Assembly: GCA_019096065.1 (NCBI GenBank)
Contig: JAGUCH010000001.1
Location: forward strand, 15,748,001-15,812,000
DNA from: Paracyclopina nana
Taxonomy: Eukaryota > Arthropoda > Copepoda > Cyclopoida > Cyclopettidae
Reading direction: 5' to 3'
Length of the DNA: 64,000 bases
Shown: positions 11,078-23,334 of the stretch, piece after piece
Numbering within the stretch: the first letter of the stretch is position 1
Layout: each line of letters begins with the position of its first letter
Program-made: the position numbers and the translations under genes
The notes under the pieces: model-generated
What the model was told of the DNA's origin: nothing
What the model saw: the letters and a program-made list of their open reading frames with translations, nothing else
Database searches by the model: none

Positions 11078-12547
11078 TCAATAGAGGTTTGTATAAAATT
11101 CCTCCCACAAGTCTTCACCCTCAAAATCATGAAGGTTATTGGGGAGTTCCTCAAACAAGTTTACACGCTCCTCGTCAATGAATTCCTGCTCGTTGTCGCT
11201 ATCTGGGTTCGAGCCCAGGATGTCGAGGAAAATGACCTCGACCGTGACCTCCTCATTTTCATCATTCTCAAGGCCAAAAACTTTACGGCCTTCCTCTCCA
11301 TCTTCAAAAGGCTTTTGAAGGCTGGAGACTTCCGGAGTAAACATTCTGGAAATGATTAAAATAATGTATGTTTTCCAAATCTCACGCGCTTTTTTTAAAT
11401 ACCTGAATTTGCCAAATTTAGGTGGCAAGGCCACTGAGGCCATGTTGGCCTCAAGGCCGAAAGAAAAGGCCCCCATGTTAGGAAAGTACAACCAATCTTC
11501 CTCTTCCACTTGCTCATCAAGGACTTGATCTTGAGCAACCACATCCATGTCATCGCCACTGGAGCCGAAAATGTTAAACACCTGGCCATTGGCCTTCTCA
11601 GTCTTTGCCAAGGCCATGACACTGCTCTCAACACTGTAGGCGTCATCCACCATGAGCCTTCCAAAGCTGTGGAAGATCCCATCGTTGATCACCAGGGCTG
11701 AGGTGCTCTTGCCGATGACCTTTGCTCCGCAACTGAACACATTCTGGATGAAGGACGCGCCCAAGTGGCCAAACACTTGAAGGCCTTGATTTAGGTGGCC
11801 TTGAAAATGCTTGTCCAGTGACAGCATGATATCTCCAAGACCAAGATGATCCAGAGGGCCAAGGTCAAGGATGGTCATGTTGTGGCCTAGGGAAGTGGCC
11901 ACTGCAAAGACCACACGAGCCAAGGCCACGCGTTTGTTCAAACACTCCCCTTCCTGCAAGGTCACTCCCACGACTTGAAGGTCAAGGTCGGAGGCAGCCT
12001 TGAGTAGGGAAGGCCAATCTTGGTGGTCAGATTGTTGGTGAAGGTTCAGGATCAATCTGGTCTTGGGCGCAGCCTTGGCCAACTTCTTCAGCTCGTGAAG
12101 GCTGTCAAAGGCCAGCAGATCAATGTTGCTGGCCACGGCGGCCTTGATGTGTGATGCGACCTTGACTGGTGGCGAAAATAGGATATGACCAGGCTCCACA
12201 CCTTGGGCCAGGACGTGTTGGAATTCGGCCTTTGAAGAGCAAGAAAATTTGACCTTCAAGGCCGAGAGGGACTCGAGCAACCAAGGACATGCATTGCATG
12301 TAACGTCTGAAAAAATGAATAAAAGGTTCCATGAGGAAATGCGGCAATTGTGGAAGACTCGATGAGCCTTACCAAAGTAGGGTTGGATCAATGGAAGTTG
12401 AGTTGTCCATTTGGCACAGTTCTCTTCCAGTTGGCCTTCGTCAGCCAGCAGAAAGGCCTTCTTTTGCAGGCCAGAGTGTGCGATCTTGCGCGACAGCTCT
12501 TTGGCTGGGTCAAACTTGTCGGTTTCGATGCCAAACGGCAACTTCAT
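11078..12547 (-). CDS. Enzyme-dead ornithine decarboxylase homologue (antizyme-inhibitor-like)
   Basis: Group IV (alanine-racemase fold) decarboxylase homologue of 448 aa. Coding exons: 12373-12547, 11403-12306 and 11078-11345, phases consistent. The ODC scaffold is clear: FSCSSKAEFQ for FDCASKTEIQ, LVINDGIFHSF for YYVNDGVYGSF, DWLYFPNMGAF for DWMLFENMGAY. The active site is gone. The PLP Schiff-base lysine in the AVKCN motif is Thr61 (DVTCN, across the exon 1/2 junction). The catalytic Cys of GPTCDG is Gly (GSSGDDMD, about residue 309). The glycine loop GGGFPG reads GPLDHLG, EPGR reads GHLG, and FHVGSG reads TLQEGE. ODC catalysis therefore looks impossible. Antizyme binding, as in vertebrate AZIN proteins, is an inference. 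The C-terminal 90 residues are unusually acidic. The frame is intact across three exons, so it is not an obvious pseudogene. Confidence 0.88.
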   Translation of the reverse strand: MKLPFGIETDKFDPAKELSRKIAHSGLQKKAFLLADEGQLEENCAKWTTQLPLIQPYFGKAHRVFHNCRISSWNLLFIFSDVTCNACPWLLESLSALKVKFSCSSKAEFQHVLAQGVEPGHILFSPPVKVASHIKAAVASNIDLLAFDSLHELKKLAKAAPKTRLILNLHQQSDHQDWPSLLKAASDLDLQVVGVTLQEGECLNKRVALARVVFAVATSLGHNMTILDLGPLDHLGLGDIMLSLDKHFQGHLNQGLQVFGHLGASFIQNVFSCGAKVIGKSTSALVINDGIFHSFGRLMVDDAYSVESSVMALAKTEKANGQVFNIFGSSGDDMDVVAQDQVLDEQVEEEDWLYFPNMGAFSFGLEANMASVALPPKFGKFRYLKKAREIWKTYIILIISRMFTPEVSSLQKPFEDGEEGRKVFGLENDENEEVTVEVIFLDILGSNPDSDNEQEFIDEERVNLFEELPNNLHDFEGEDLWEEFYTNLY

Positions 12548-12629
12548 GGTTATGTCTATGGAAAATCTGCAAGAAAAAGACGGAAGAAATGATGAAATCC
12601 GGATTTGCCAAGATAAAGATATAGCTTAC

Positions 12630-12806
12630 CTAAACTATATATGGCTAAAAGACGGGGTGTTAAGGAGGCTTGAAGGAAAAAATAAGGAGGTCACGAAGAC
12701 GGCCTCAGCTGCGAGGCTGGTCGATGTCGATATCGGGACCAGTGATGATAAAGGCCTTTCCGCGGCCGCTGCCGTCGGCCAAACCAAAGGAGACCGGAAC
12801 GGCCTT
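12630..12806 (-). other. Upstream exon of the ODC-like transcript (coding-like, spliced)
   Basis: On the minus strand an acceptor (T-rich tract, TTTTTCAAAG) opens an exon at 12806, and a GTAAGC donor closes it after 12630. The next acceptor downstream (CTTGCAG) begins the exon carrying the ODC-like start codon. All three frames close inside the exon, so for the ODC-like protein it is 5' UTR. Yet frame 1 reads a 32-codon, GC3-rich peptide (AVPVSFGLADGSGRGKAF, then IITGPDIDIDQPRS and a stop) that looks like a C-terminus. It is either a uORF-bearing leader or the last coding part of an upstream cistron. Confidence 0.45.
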
Positions 12807-13019
12807 TGAAAAACGAAAACAGCATGTTAGAATGGCAAATGTCATCAAAAAATCTCCAGCTACACAATCCGGACAGGTCTGGTCTGAATTTAGGCGCACA
12901 AGTGTTATCGCGAGCTGAGTCATAAACGATCCTATATAACATTCCTGATAGAACCGCTTTTTGTGGCTATGCCTTTTCAAGGTGAATTATATAGTATATA
13001 GTCTGTATCTATGAAATTG

Positions 13020-13400
13020 AGCAGCTCCGGAAAGCATCCAAGGATAGCGCCATAATATTGAATTTGCTTAAGAAATAATAAAACCAAGCTTATGGCGCTT
13101 TTGGGCGCAACGGCGCAATTCGCATTAAAAACTGTCAATAAAAACGCCAAGTAAATGAAAATCGAGCTAACTCGCGAAAGCTGTGAAACGATTCACAATT
13201 GATCATTTTGACAATGTCTTCATAAGCTTACAAGGATGACAGCGCTAAATTAATAGCGCTACTTGACATTACGCCATAGCGCCGAAATTACAAGCTTCAA
13301 GCAAAACAAATGTCAAAATACTTGACATAATGGCGCCCAACTTAGCATAGCGCTATTTCCAAAGAGCAAAGAATGCAAATGTCAAAAACGCAAAAACACC
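13020..13400. repeat. Cluster of AGCGCT/GGCGCC and TTGACAT motifs
   Basis: In an otherwise AT-rich stretch upstream of the ODC-like gene, the words AGCGC, GGCGC and GCGCT and the word TTGACAT (or ATGTCAA) recur many times on both strands. They include an inverted pair around 13242-13261 with arms AGCGCTA and TAGCGCT. No coding frame explains them. It may be a regulatory cluster or a decayed repeat. Confidence 0.4.
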
Positions 13401-13430
13401 ATTTAAATCTGATTTTGCATAGTTACCTCA

Positions 13431-13650
13431 AGACCCCCCCGAGCGGGACCGACTAGGGTCTTTTGTGGGCAAATTTTGGAAGATTTAAGTATCCAACTCG
13501 GCTCAAAAGGGAGACAACGCTGACAGTGACCCTCTTCAACTGGAACTCGTAGGTAGGCTTGGTCATGCAGGACACCAAATCAGGTGCAAAAAGGCCAGGA
13601 AGAAATGGAGGAACAACCGCGTGGCCTGAAGTGCAATTACTGGCCTTCGA
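13431..13650 (-). other. GC-rich coding-like fragment, family unknown
   Basis: A local GC-rich block with two long open frames on the minus strand. One contains FLPGLFAPDLVSCMTKPTYE and ends at a TAG. The other contains DQAYLRVPVEEGHCQRCLPF and stays open to a plausible donor GTAACT just below 13431. An acceptor-like CACTTCAG precedes the block. I recognise neither peptide. This could be an exon of a gene whose next exon is 12630-12806, or an overlapping-frame artefact of high GC content. Confidence 0.25.
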
Positions 13651-16600
13651 ATATCAAGGCCTCTCGTCAGCAGCCCTCACTAGCCAAAGTCGCCTTGGGA
13701 AATGAGACAGAGCAAAGAAAGCCAGCCATTAGATAAGAGTTGAGTTGCAACAGAAGGATCTAGAAATAAAACGAACGCGGGCGGAAAACGCCAAAAACGC
13801 GGATTGTGCAACTGCAGCTGCGAGCATCGAGTAACGCTGATGGGACATGAGCGCAGCAAAACGCGAGTTGTGAAGTTGCGCCGTTTGGCGTCGCCGCAGT
13901 ATTTTCCGCGTCCCTTCAAGGATAATTGACAAGCGTCCCCTTTTGTGGAATATAGCTATTTTCTCATACTCATACATACAGAAATTTTTATGCGTGCAAT
14001 GAGTTGAGCCTTAATTAAATATCAAAGATTAGCGGGCGCCATTCACTCATAGATTAAAAGTAGGTATTAGCCAAATTAATCTCAGAATTTATATTTCGAT
14101 CCCTTCTTTTTGGGATAGAACAATCGCGAGCACATATGATTTGACATTTTAATGGTATTTGAGTAAATATCACAAAGTGATAATTCATGTCGGCCTTCTC
14201 GGAAAATGTATCATCGATGCTACCTCGGCCTTTATATGTTCATCTGATATGTCACTTTTTAAAGGTGACAGGCTGGCTGGCTCTCATATGTATGTTACGG
14301 ATAATATGGTAAAATCCACGGTGAATCAAATGTTATGTATGTAAACTCTCAAGAGGATTCTTGAGGTGCTGTAAAAAGTCTAATGGATGACCATGGTGCC
14401 CTTGTACACATAACAGGAAAATACCCTCGACCCTCTTTTCTACGAAAACACAAAGCACAGTCCCATGGGAGCAACATATACTGTTATGTGCATCTGAGGC
14501 TCGTTTTCAGCCGCATCAAGCGAAGCAAGGCGAGCTGAGCAGATTTTTCCAGTTGTCTTCTAGTTTTTTTTTTTCAGGATTTCGACCATTAGCATTCGCT
14601 CGTCTTTTCACTTTACTGAATACGAGCTCTGGCAGGGAAAGAAAGCATCATGCAATGATGACTTGAGGTATTACAAAATAAAGTAATGAGCCAGGTTTAT
14701 TTCCCTGCACATTATACTAGCATTTTGTCGTGATATGTAAGCTCAGAAGAAATGCGGGAAAAAATTCAAAAGTGTCCTCAAAGTTTGCGTAAAGTTTGTG
14801 TGTGTGCCAAATCATAAACAAATCTTATTTGCGGAAAAGTCGTTGAGAAGCAAAGTTTTCAAAGTCTTCAAAGCAGCTAGAGGGGAATTATTTTGGCCAC
14901 CACCAAAGTCTGCAACTTCATTACAGTTAATGGGATTGCTTCTGGCTTTGTTTCTTTGAAGAAAGGCCAGTTGCCACTGCTATCCGTATAAGTGAGAAAG
15001 AAGACATTATGCACATGCTTTACTACAGTGGGCCTTGAAAACTTCTCTAGGCTCATTCATCAAACAAAATGGCGCCGTTTAGCACTAAGGAAACGATCTG
15101 TTGGTGATTCCAGCCCGAAGAAGAACTGAGCATCAAAATCCGATAAAACACCTCGTACTGCTCTCATTTTGCAAGTGGCAAAGGAAGACGTATCTGTGCT
15201 AGTTTATAGCAAGATTCGCGAATCCACGGGTAAGGAGAGCGATGTCATTATGCAAATTCAGCCCAGTGAACCCCATCACGTTTTCAACATATGGAATCTT
15301 CCTTTTTCGCACAAAAGATATACGTTTCTTGACGTCAGATTCATTTTTTCGGGTTTTCGGGTCTTTTCTGATTACAGCTTCATCTTCACCTTTATGCTGT
15401 AGCAAAAAAGGTCAGAAAAGTTCAACAGAATAAGAGCTGGTGGGTATACGCTGTAGGCTTACAAGAAGATTTACATTGAAAAAGGAGGCAGCTTGGTGCC
15501 ACTATATTTGGCCATTTTGAGGTTGAGGCCATGCAAATCCTTTGGCAAATAACCAAGAAAGAGGAGAGTCCCTTTATTTGTGAAAGCGATGCCCTAACAA
15601 AGCATCTATTTTTCGCAGCTAGATCCCTCACCAGCAAAGAGTGGCCATTTTCTAGAGATGTCAGATATGCTTGGACTAGCTGTGTTGCCATTCTCTGCAG
15701 CATGACATGTACCTTTCTTCCTCCACCAAGTTTTTCCCCGCCAAAGCTTTTCTGAGGTCTGGTTCAGATCTTGTGAAAAAACCAGTGATGATTCATGCTT
15801 ACAGCCAAGAACAATGCTGTCAAGAAAAGGCTGGCTACTATGGCATAGCTTGAGCATTGTTTAGAGAACACAAGAGGTTTCTAAGATGCAACATAAATTG
15901 CCAAAATGTTCAATGGATGCTGAAGAAAAGTTTGGTGTGGAAGTCAAAAGGTCCTGAAACATTGATATGGAACTTTCTAGCACAACTCTTGCTTTCTTCA
16001 GACAATATTTTCATATTGGTGTAGCAATAAAAGAGCCAGTATTTTGAATAAAAAGCTGGTAGCATAGCTGCATCATGCCAAAACATGTCTACTGTGATGA
16101 ATTACTCATCTGTCATTGTGTCAGAGGACTGAGCTGAATGTTTTCTGGCTGAGCAATGTAGTAGTAATTGACTGAATAACAAATCCAGACTTTGTGGTGC
16201 ACAAAAAAACACAGAGTAGGAGAGTGGCCAATAGAAAGAGACATTGAACTTTATTTGTAAAAGGGGCATAAAATCTCAGGTAGGTGTTACTTGCCTATAT
16301 GCAAATTCAGGCCCTATAAATCCTGAAGCGTGACTGAGATATTTTAACTAGCTATGAAAGGAAAGCAACCAAAGTTAATTTTCTTCAAGGCACAATTTAC
16401 AAGCACACTCGAAGCTGAATGAAGAAATCTTTTGAATAAACTGTTTCATTAGTCATGCTGAGCATGTGTGTACTTACAACTAAGGAACATGCTTAGCTTA
16501 CAACATGTTAGAGGATTGGTTTTGGGACAGTGAAAATACAGTAGCACACTGTATAGTATTTAGCAAAACTAACCTTCAATTTTTTGGTCTGTTTCTTTTT

Positions 16601-19600
16601 TGGCCACGACACAAAATCACGACCTGGCCTAGGAAACGGCTGATTTGGAAATTCTCTTCGTTCAACTTTGCACAAGCTTGTAAATTGTAACTTCGAGCAA
16701 AGTAAGCTTTATCGCGTATCCAGACTAATCTGAAAAACCCGGCTTTCTTTTTCATCATCAAACTACCAACATTGAATTTTGGATTTTAGCTGAGCATCAT
16801 TATACTACTTGTTATCACTTTTATACCCTTTTCAATAGCTCTCAGTTTTGTAATTTTTTTGGCACTAGAAAAAACTTGATTTGTGTCAATGACAATTTCC
16901 CTGAAATTGCCACGCCACAAAATGTTCAACTCAGTCTCCTATTACGATGACAGATGAGAAATTCATCGCATAAGAAGAGTTGAGCCCAAACACGTTGTTT
17001 TCCACATTTTGCTCGCATAACGTGGTGGTGAAAAGACATAAAACCACACAACACTTGAAGCATGAATTTTTTAGCACCATGGATGACGAATACTGCTAAG
17101 CTTTACCAAATGAGCCATTTATATGCTTCAGTATCGAGATTAAACTCCGCCTCTCAAGAAGGAGATTCAGGCTGTTTTGGTGCGTTACAAAATCTGCACA
17201 TTTACTTCACACCATGATGTTGATGAAATGGTGGTCATCAAAACACATATGGCTTAATTTTACTGCCACATCTACTGTATATACACTCTGCATTAGTTAA
17301 CGTAGGATTACAATAAAAAATGAGAAAGCAGGCTGACATTTTATGCTTTTTTCATATGGTAGTGCAAGTTAAACGAATGAAAAACTATGGTTCATTTCAT
17401 AAGATGAAGAAAAAATGTTTCCATTCCTCTCACTTAGCTCGCGCATCTGCCCTTATAGAATTAGGCTAAAATGATCAAGCTTATTAGCTCATGCTTGCAT
17501 TTCTTACTTTTAAAAGAAGAAATTCATTTAACTTTAGGTCCTTTTACCCTTATAAGAACGCTGGTTATTTGGTGAGGAGGGAAATATCCCCATGCATAAA
17601 GAGGGAGTGAAAAATCACCAGGTTTAATGGAGAGACGCGACCCTAAAGGGATATTTATGCCTTATCTTTTCCCTGGCTTGGCTGGTCTGGTAGCAATGCA
17701 CGGATAAATGAACAAATTTTCCGCAGTCTTCCCATCTCCATCCATATCCATGAATCAGAATTGGGCACCAGCTCTTAAGAAGGCATTAGCCAACCCCAAA
17801 AAAGGGACCACGTCAAAAGAAAGGCTTTTTTGTGCTCCATATTGTCTACGATATCAATTATGTGCGGAAAATTACTGTTCTTTCAGAGCATTTTCACGAA
17901 CAAAACAACATCATAAACTATTTTCGTAAACGAGCCGTGCTAGGTCGCAACTTCAAATAGCAAGCCTCAAAACCTCGAATTTTCTTTTAAAAAACACTTT
18001 TCATCTTAAAAATAGTGCATGCTATCGCTTATTTCATTTACCTATTGACACGTATTAAAAAAATCTATAGAATTTTAGTTAACATTAAAATATGAGTTTT
18101 CCATGATTAAATATTGGTATTTTCTTAGCTCCATAAAAATATTTTGCTGAAGCTTGGTTGGTAAGCAAAAATTCTGAAGCAAGGGACCAGGCATAAGGTC
18201 TGCTGGCTTTTGCCGGCAGAAAGTATTCAGAGCTCTTTCTTTTCGGAGGTCCTGGATCTACTTGGCATTACTGGGTACTGAGAGCTCCAAGTATTTAGCA
18301 CCAGAAATACACTGCTGCACACATGAGTGACACGTGATAGAGAGCTGCTGCTTTCTTGGGAAAATGCATGCACGCAAGACATTGATTGCCAAAATTTCCA
18401 CCTTCCACCACTAAAGTACACTTCTAATCCTTTGAAGCTTTCCAAGTTGGTAAAACAAACATCCAAAATGCTCTCATTTAGCATTAACCACCCACAGGGA
18501 GAAGAGAGATCTTCCAATCTCCCACACAAAAGCTGCTGCTGCTCCTCCATTTCTTTGTACTGCATTGCAAACAGAAGCCCAGGAAAAAGGGAGCTCATTT
18601 GGATTCCAATACTTGTAAGTGTTTTATGTCTTGACCAAACCACTTTGGGGGCAAAGTTTAGCAGCTCCTCCTCCTCCTGGGATTTTGCTTTCTAAAAAAG
18701 TGTTGTGTCTCCTCTCACTGATCCCTGAATGTAAAAACACCCACAACTTCCCCCAACAGCTCTCGTAGTTATATACCACGCAAGCAGACTGACACAACTT
18801 CCAATTTCATTTCTGAGTCTCTGGCTTAATTCCCTCCCACAATCCCAGCTCGAGCAGCCTCAACATTCTTGTTTTTCCTAATTATAGAATTTCCAGGCCC
18901 TCTCCTCTCACCATTACTTTTGATCCAATTATAAGACTAGAGCAACAATTCCATCTAGCTTGACTTTTTCCCCCCACCAAATGCAAGCTCTCTCTATATA
19001 TATGGGAAAATGCCACATCACTAGCAGTGAATGAAGGTATTGTATCACTGTGCTCAATGCATGTGTGCGAAGAAAGGCAACAGCCAAAAATAAGTATTGA
19101 TCTGTGGAATCTGGAGGATGCTGCCAAGAGTCATAACTGAAGAAATGGCCTCATGATTTTTATGGGAAAGCTGAGGAGGAAGCAGTTATGCTGTTTGGCA
19201 ATTCATGCCTAAGCTGTAATAACAATAATTTCGGTGCAGCCAACAGCTGCCAATTTCCAGATCAGGTTGAGCTGGAAAAAACCGCTGCTGCTATTGCTGG
19301 TGGCAGCCTTTAAAGGCCGCCACCACTTGTGAAGAAAGCGTCATGGCCAACTGTAGCTAGCTCTGCTTTGTAGCAGCGTCCCGAGCCTCGGCAAGGCCTC
19401 GCGCGTTCTCATGAAGGCGGCAAAATGTCGAGTTAGCAAAGCAACCGGGGAGACCTCGAGCAAATATGGAACCAAGCTCTGTTCTTGTCGCCGTAGCCGG
19501 CTATTACCCGGCCACAGCAGCAGAACACAGGGTGACCAGATTGGCTACAATTAAAACAGCCAAATTTTTTTAATTTTTTGGAGTAGATCTTTCAGGAGCC

Positions 19601-22600
19601 AAGAGGGATTTTGAGATTTCCGGAAGCAAAAAGTTTGCAGGGGCCTTTTGGCTCTTTTTGACAATTTTGGAGGGAATAACCCACTTCTGGTCACCCCGTG
19701 CCACTGTTGTACGAAGTAGGGCTGAGGCCATGACGACATCGACGTCTAGCTGAGGCCAAAGCGGTGGCCTCGATTATTGCTGGTGACTGACTGAGGCTCC
19801 ACTTAGATTTCGAGTGGGAAGTCATGCTCCAGACTTTTTCCACTTTGCTGTTGCAATTTTCATAGCCTCAAAGAAAGAAGAGAGAGTTTTTTGCACTGCC
19901 AAAGAAAAAACATCAAAAAAGAGTAGCTGAAGTTTCCCAGGGCTCATAATTGCATGACATATTGCCTCATTAGCTTGTTCCCATATATTCATCGGCCAAG
20001 GCTCTGAGCAGGGCTAGAATAAGTGAAGCAATTAAAATACAAGGCCTTTAAATAGTCAACAACAGTCTCCAAGAATAGTGAAGCAAAGCAGCACACTCTT
20101 AAATGTATGGGTCATTAGCTGGGTCTTTAAATTGCTCCGTTTTACTTGGCATCCTCTAGGAAGAGTAAAAGCTGGATTTTGGCAAGCTGAGGCTATAAAA
20201 AGAGTAGTCAGAAATGCTTAAGACCAGCAAATCTGGCCAGGTAAGCAATGGAAGCCTGACGACATCACCAAGCAAAGGAACATTTTCAAAAGTCATTTGA
20301 CACACACACAGTTGTAGCTGCGTATTCATAAATGTTGTATACATTGCTTTTTTCAGCGCTGGAAAAAAAACAGATCATAAATCAGACTCGAATTTGTATC
20401 ATGGGATATGATGCTCCTCCACATTTATGCATGGAATATGTGAAGCATAGACTATAAGCAAAGCTGAAGCTCATCTAATGATCGTGAATCAATACTGCTG
20501 CCAAAGTTCCACTTCCTCCCCACGACGATGTAGGTCTACTATATATATGGCATGTGTGTAAGCCAAGTCCTTGCACAATGCGGCCGCTTTCTTCTCGTCT
20601 TCATTGGATCGAGGTGCATGCTGGCTGGGTCTTTGGCGAGGAAATTTCCTGTCGAAAGCAACCCTCGAGCCTCCAGGGTATGGCCTTCAAAACTCCATTC
20701 AATGTTCCACTTTATTTTTTTCCCATTAAAAATGGCTTGTCAATCGCTCTTCGCAAGTGACTATTATTGCTGCACACCTATAATTTAATTAAATACGATA
20801 AGTTTTTCTGAATATTCATTGAAGAGAGGTTGCTATCTCAGATTGGCGAGCAAATTGATAATTTTGTACTTTTAAAGTACATTAATGTAATGACGCAATT
20901 GGAGCAGAAGAAAGCATACCCATTATGTGTAGTTTGACAAAATCAAGAAGGCCATGCATAATGTGCAAAGATTGCTAACATCCATGGCTTGCAGATTCAA
21001 GCGCCGTACCCATTGATCTCGAGGGTTTCATACAACACGTGTCTCCTCACGAAAGCTCCAGCCCTGGAAGTAGTAGTAGCCTTAGCAGCCGGGGGAGCTG
21101 CTGCTGCTTTGCTCCAGGGATCTAACTTAGCTTCACTCCTCACAATGCAATGTAGTAGTAGTATATAGTAGTAGAGCTCTGTGGCTGGCGCGTACGTATA
21201 GCGCTCGCGCTCCAAGTGACTCACAGCTCTGATAGATCCGTGAATACGAGCTGAAATAGAGGCCACCGGTAGCAAAAGCAGCCTCTGCCAGATCCCCAAT
21301 TGCGCAATCCATGTTCCGCTAGTTGAGCTAGGAGCTCCATCGAGGCTGTGGCCTCCGAGGCCGATACTAGCCGGGCGAGCAACTCACCTTGCTTGCTATA
21401 CTGGCTGCTGCTGTCACACTATATACACAGCAGTAAAGCGTCGAAGTAGCCGTCGTAGCCTTTTCCGACGTATAGCTTAGATTCCGTACTTTGCACGGCT
21501 CCAGATTTACAGGATTTTTCAAAAAGAGTCCACGCTTGGAGCATATTTTCTTCTAGGTTCACAACTGAAGATAAAATGAGAGGAAAACCACTTAAGAAAA
21601 ATTACAACATCAAAGCCCACGATTTTTCAGAAAGCAATTTTCTGCCGCCTTTTTTCGCTGTCTTCCTGGCGGCTTACATGGAGTGGCGTTTTCTTTGCCT
21701 ACCCAATTTCCCTACAAATTACTAAGTGAGGCTTTTGTAATTTCAAGCCTTGATCATGTAAGCTTCAAACTGTTTAAGCATACTCACGAAAATGAGACTT
21801 TTGAAGAATCGGAAAAAATCGGATCGACTTCAAGACAGCTAGTTTTTGTAAATTGGTGAACCCAACTGAGCAAACTTTCAAAAAGATCAAAAATGAAATT
21901 TAATTTTTTTCCCAACAAACGAGTGGGCAAGGGTGAAACAATGAGCATTGAATGATCGAAAGACTGCAGAATTTGCCCGCGAAAGCGCTGTTCGGTCTCT
22001 AGCCGAACTCGTACTAAAGCTACATACACTTTATGCTAGCAGCTGTAAGTGAAATAGAATAATTTTTTCATGAAATAATATTTTCATTTTACAAGAACAG
22101 TGCTCTAAGAAAAAGCGAATAGGTTAATTATTGCAAGGTATGAGCTCAATAATTGGGCTGAAAAAATCCTTCAGCTGACTTTGCTTAGCTCTACTGATCA
22201 ATTATGCCTATTGCAGTCCATTTCACCCTGGCTGCGTGTACCAAGCGGAAACGGATCCATTTTCCAAATGGGCTCGAAGGAAGCGCTCAATCATGGATAA
22301 GAAGAAAAATTAACAATACAATGATCATGTGTGGTATATTTTTCTCGTCTTAGTAGATGATGAAAGTAGTAGTAATACATAATACATACGATGTATCGAG
22401 CTTACAACAAAGATCTGATACCGAGCTGAAATGCAGCCATACCTGGAGAAGTGTAAGGTGGGTTGTATTTTTGAGGTAATGTAATAATTAATTCTGCTCA
22501 ACTGGGGCAACGTTAGCTCTAATGGAATAAGTTGCATTCACCGAAAGCTACAACAAAGTGGCAGCTATATTACCAATAAGAGTGACATTTGAAAACAATA

Positions 22601-23334
22601 CAGTTGCTTACACCTGAAAAATCTGAAGGCACCTTACACAGTTGCCTACAGACAATTTCAGCTGTTTTAGCTATGTGTAGCTGCTCATTGCTAAATACAG
22701 TAGGTAAATACAGCTAATAAGAGCTTTACACAATTGATCTCATCGAAAAGTTTAGCTTACCCTAGTATATAGCATTGATGAATACAGCTGAATACATCTG
22801 AGCACGTGTGTGATAGTTATTACATAAACATATGGATACACTCATGATCTCCAGCTCTCCTCTAATAATAACCTTTCAGATCATCGTTCTACTACAGTAT
22901 GGTAATTTACACACCACAATTCTGGTCTACAGAAATGCTTGAATTAGGGTTTTGTGTTGATCTACAAAATACAGCTATAAAGAGAGAGTACTATTACAAT
23001 TTACGCACCATTTTCAATCTGTACGAATATTTTCAGCTTTTTTTTCACAAAGTAGCATAGTAGTAATTGTTGTATTTGTTGGGTGGGTGGGTGGTTGGGG
23101 GCAAGTGCAAAATCAAGCAATAATTGGAAAAACTCCTACCATATTTTGTCGTATTTGGCACTCTTCAAACAAAGTTGTAGTCGTACATTTTTCTAGTAGT
23201 TGTTGTAGTGTAAGCAGCCAAACAACAATTGTAGTAATACACCTAATAACATCATTTCAGTACAGCTTCGCATGTCAGCTGTCGATTCAGCTGGTGCACG
23301 CCGCAGCAGCTGTAATCAGCTGATGATGATGTAT
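13651..23334. other. Long intergenic stretch between ODC-like gene and midnolin
   Basis: About 9.7 kb with no gene I can support. It contains a hAT-like relic at 19528-19698, and a GC-richer block at 21000-21480 with a good minus-strand donor (GTGAGT, exon side near 21388) that may be an unlinked 5' exon. A plus-strand coding-like frame at about 15121-15227 ends at a GTAAGG donor. Frames such as 18227-18643 (minus, 138 codons) and 21000-21299 (minus) show no domain, no convincing splice partners and AT-rich codon use. Confidence 0.45.
19528..19698. mobile_element. Short hAT-like MITE relic
   Basis: Left end CAGGGTGACCAGA is matched by the reverse complement of the right end (CGGGGTGACCAGA), giving a 13-bp terminal inverted repeat with one mismatch around 171 bp of non-coding sequence. 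CAGGG-type ends are common in hAT elements. I could not find a matching 8-bp target duplication, so the boundaries and class are tentative. Confidence 0.5.

Noticed and set aside
12331..12809. Overlapping plus-strand ORFs around 12.3-12.8 kb
   Set aside because: They are antisense shadows of the ODC-like exon and its GC-rich upstream exon; no motifs.
18227..18643. 138-codon minus-strand ORF
   Set aside because: No recognisable domain, no splice partners, and composition like surrounding intergenic DNA.
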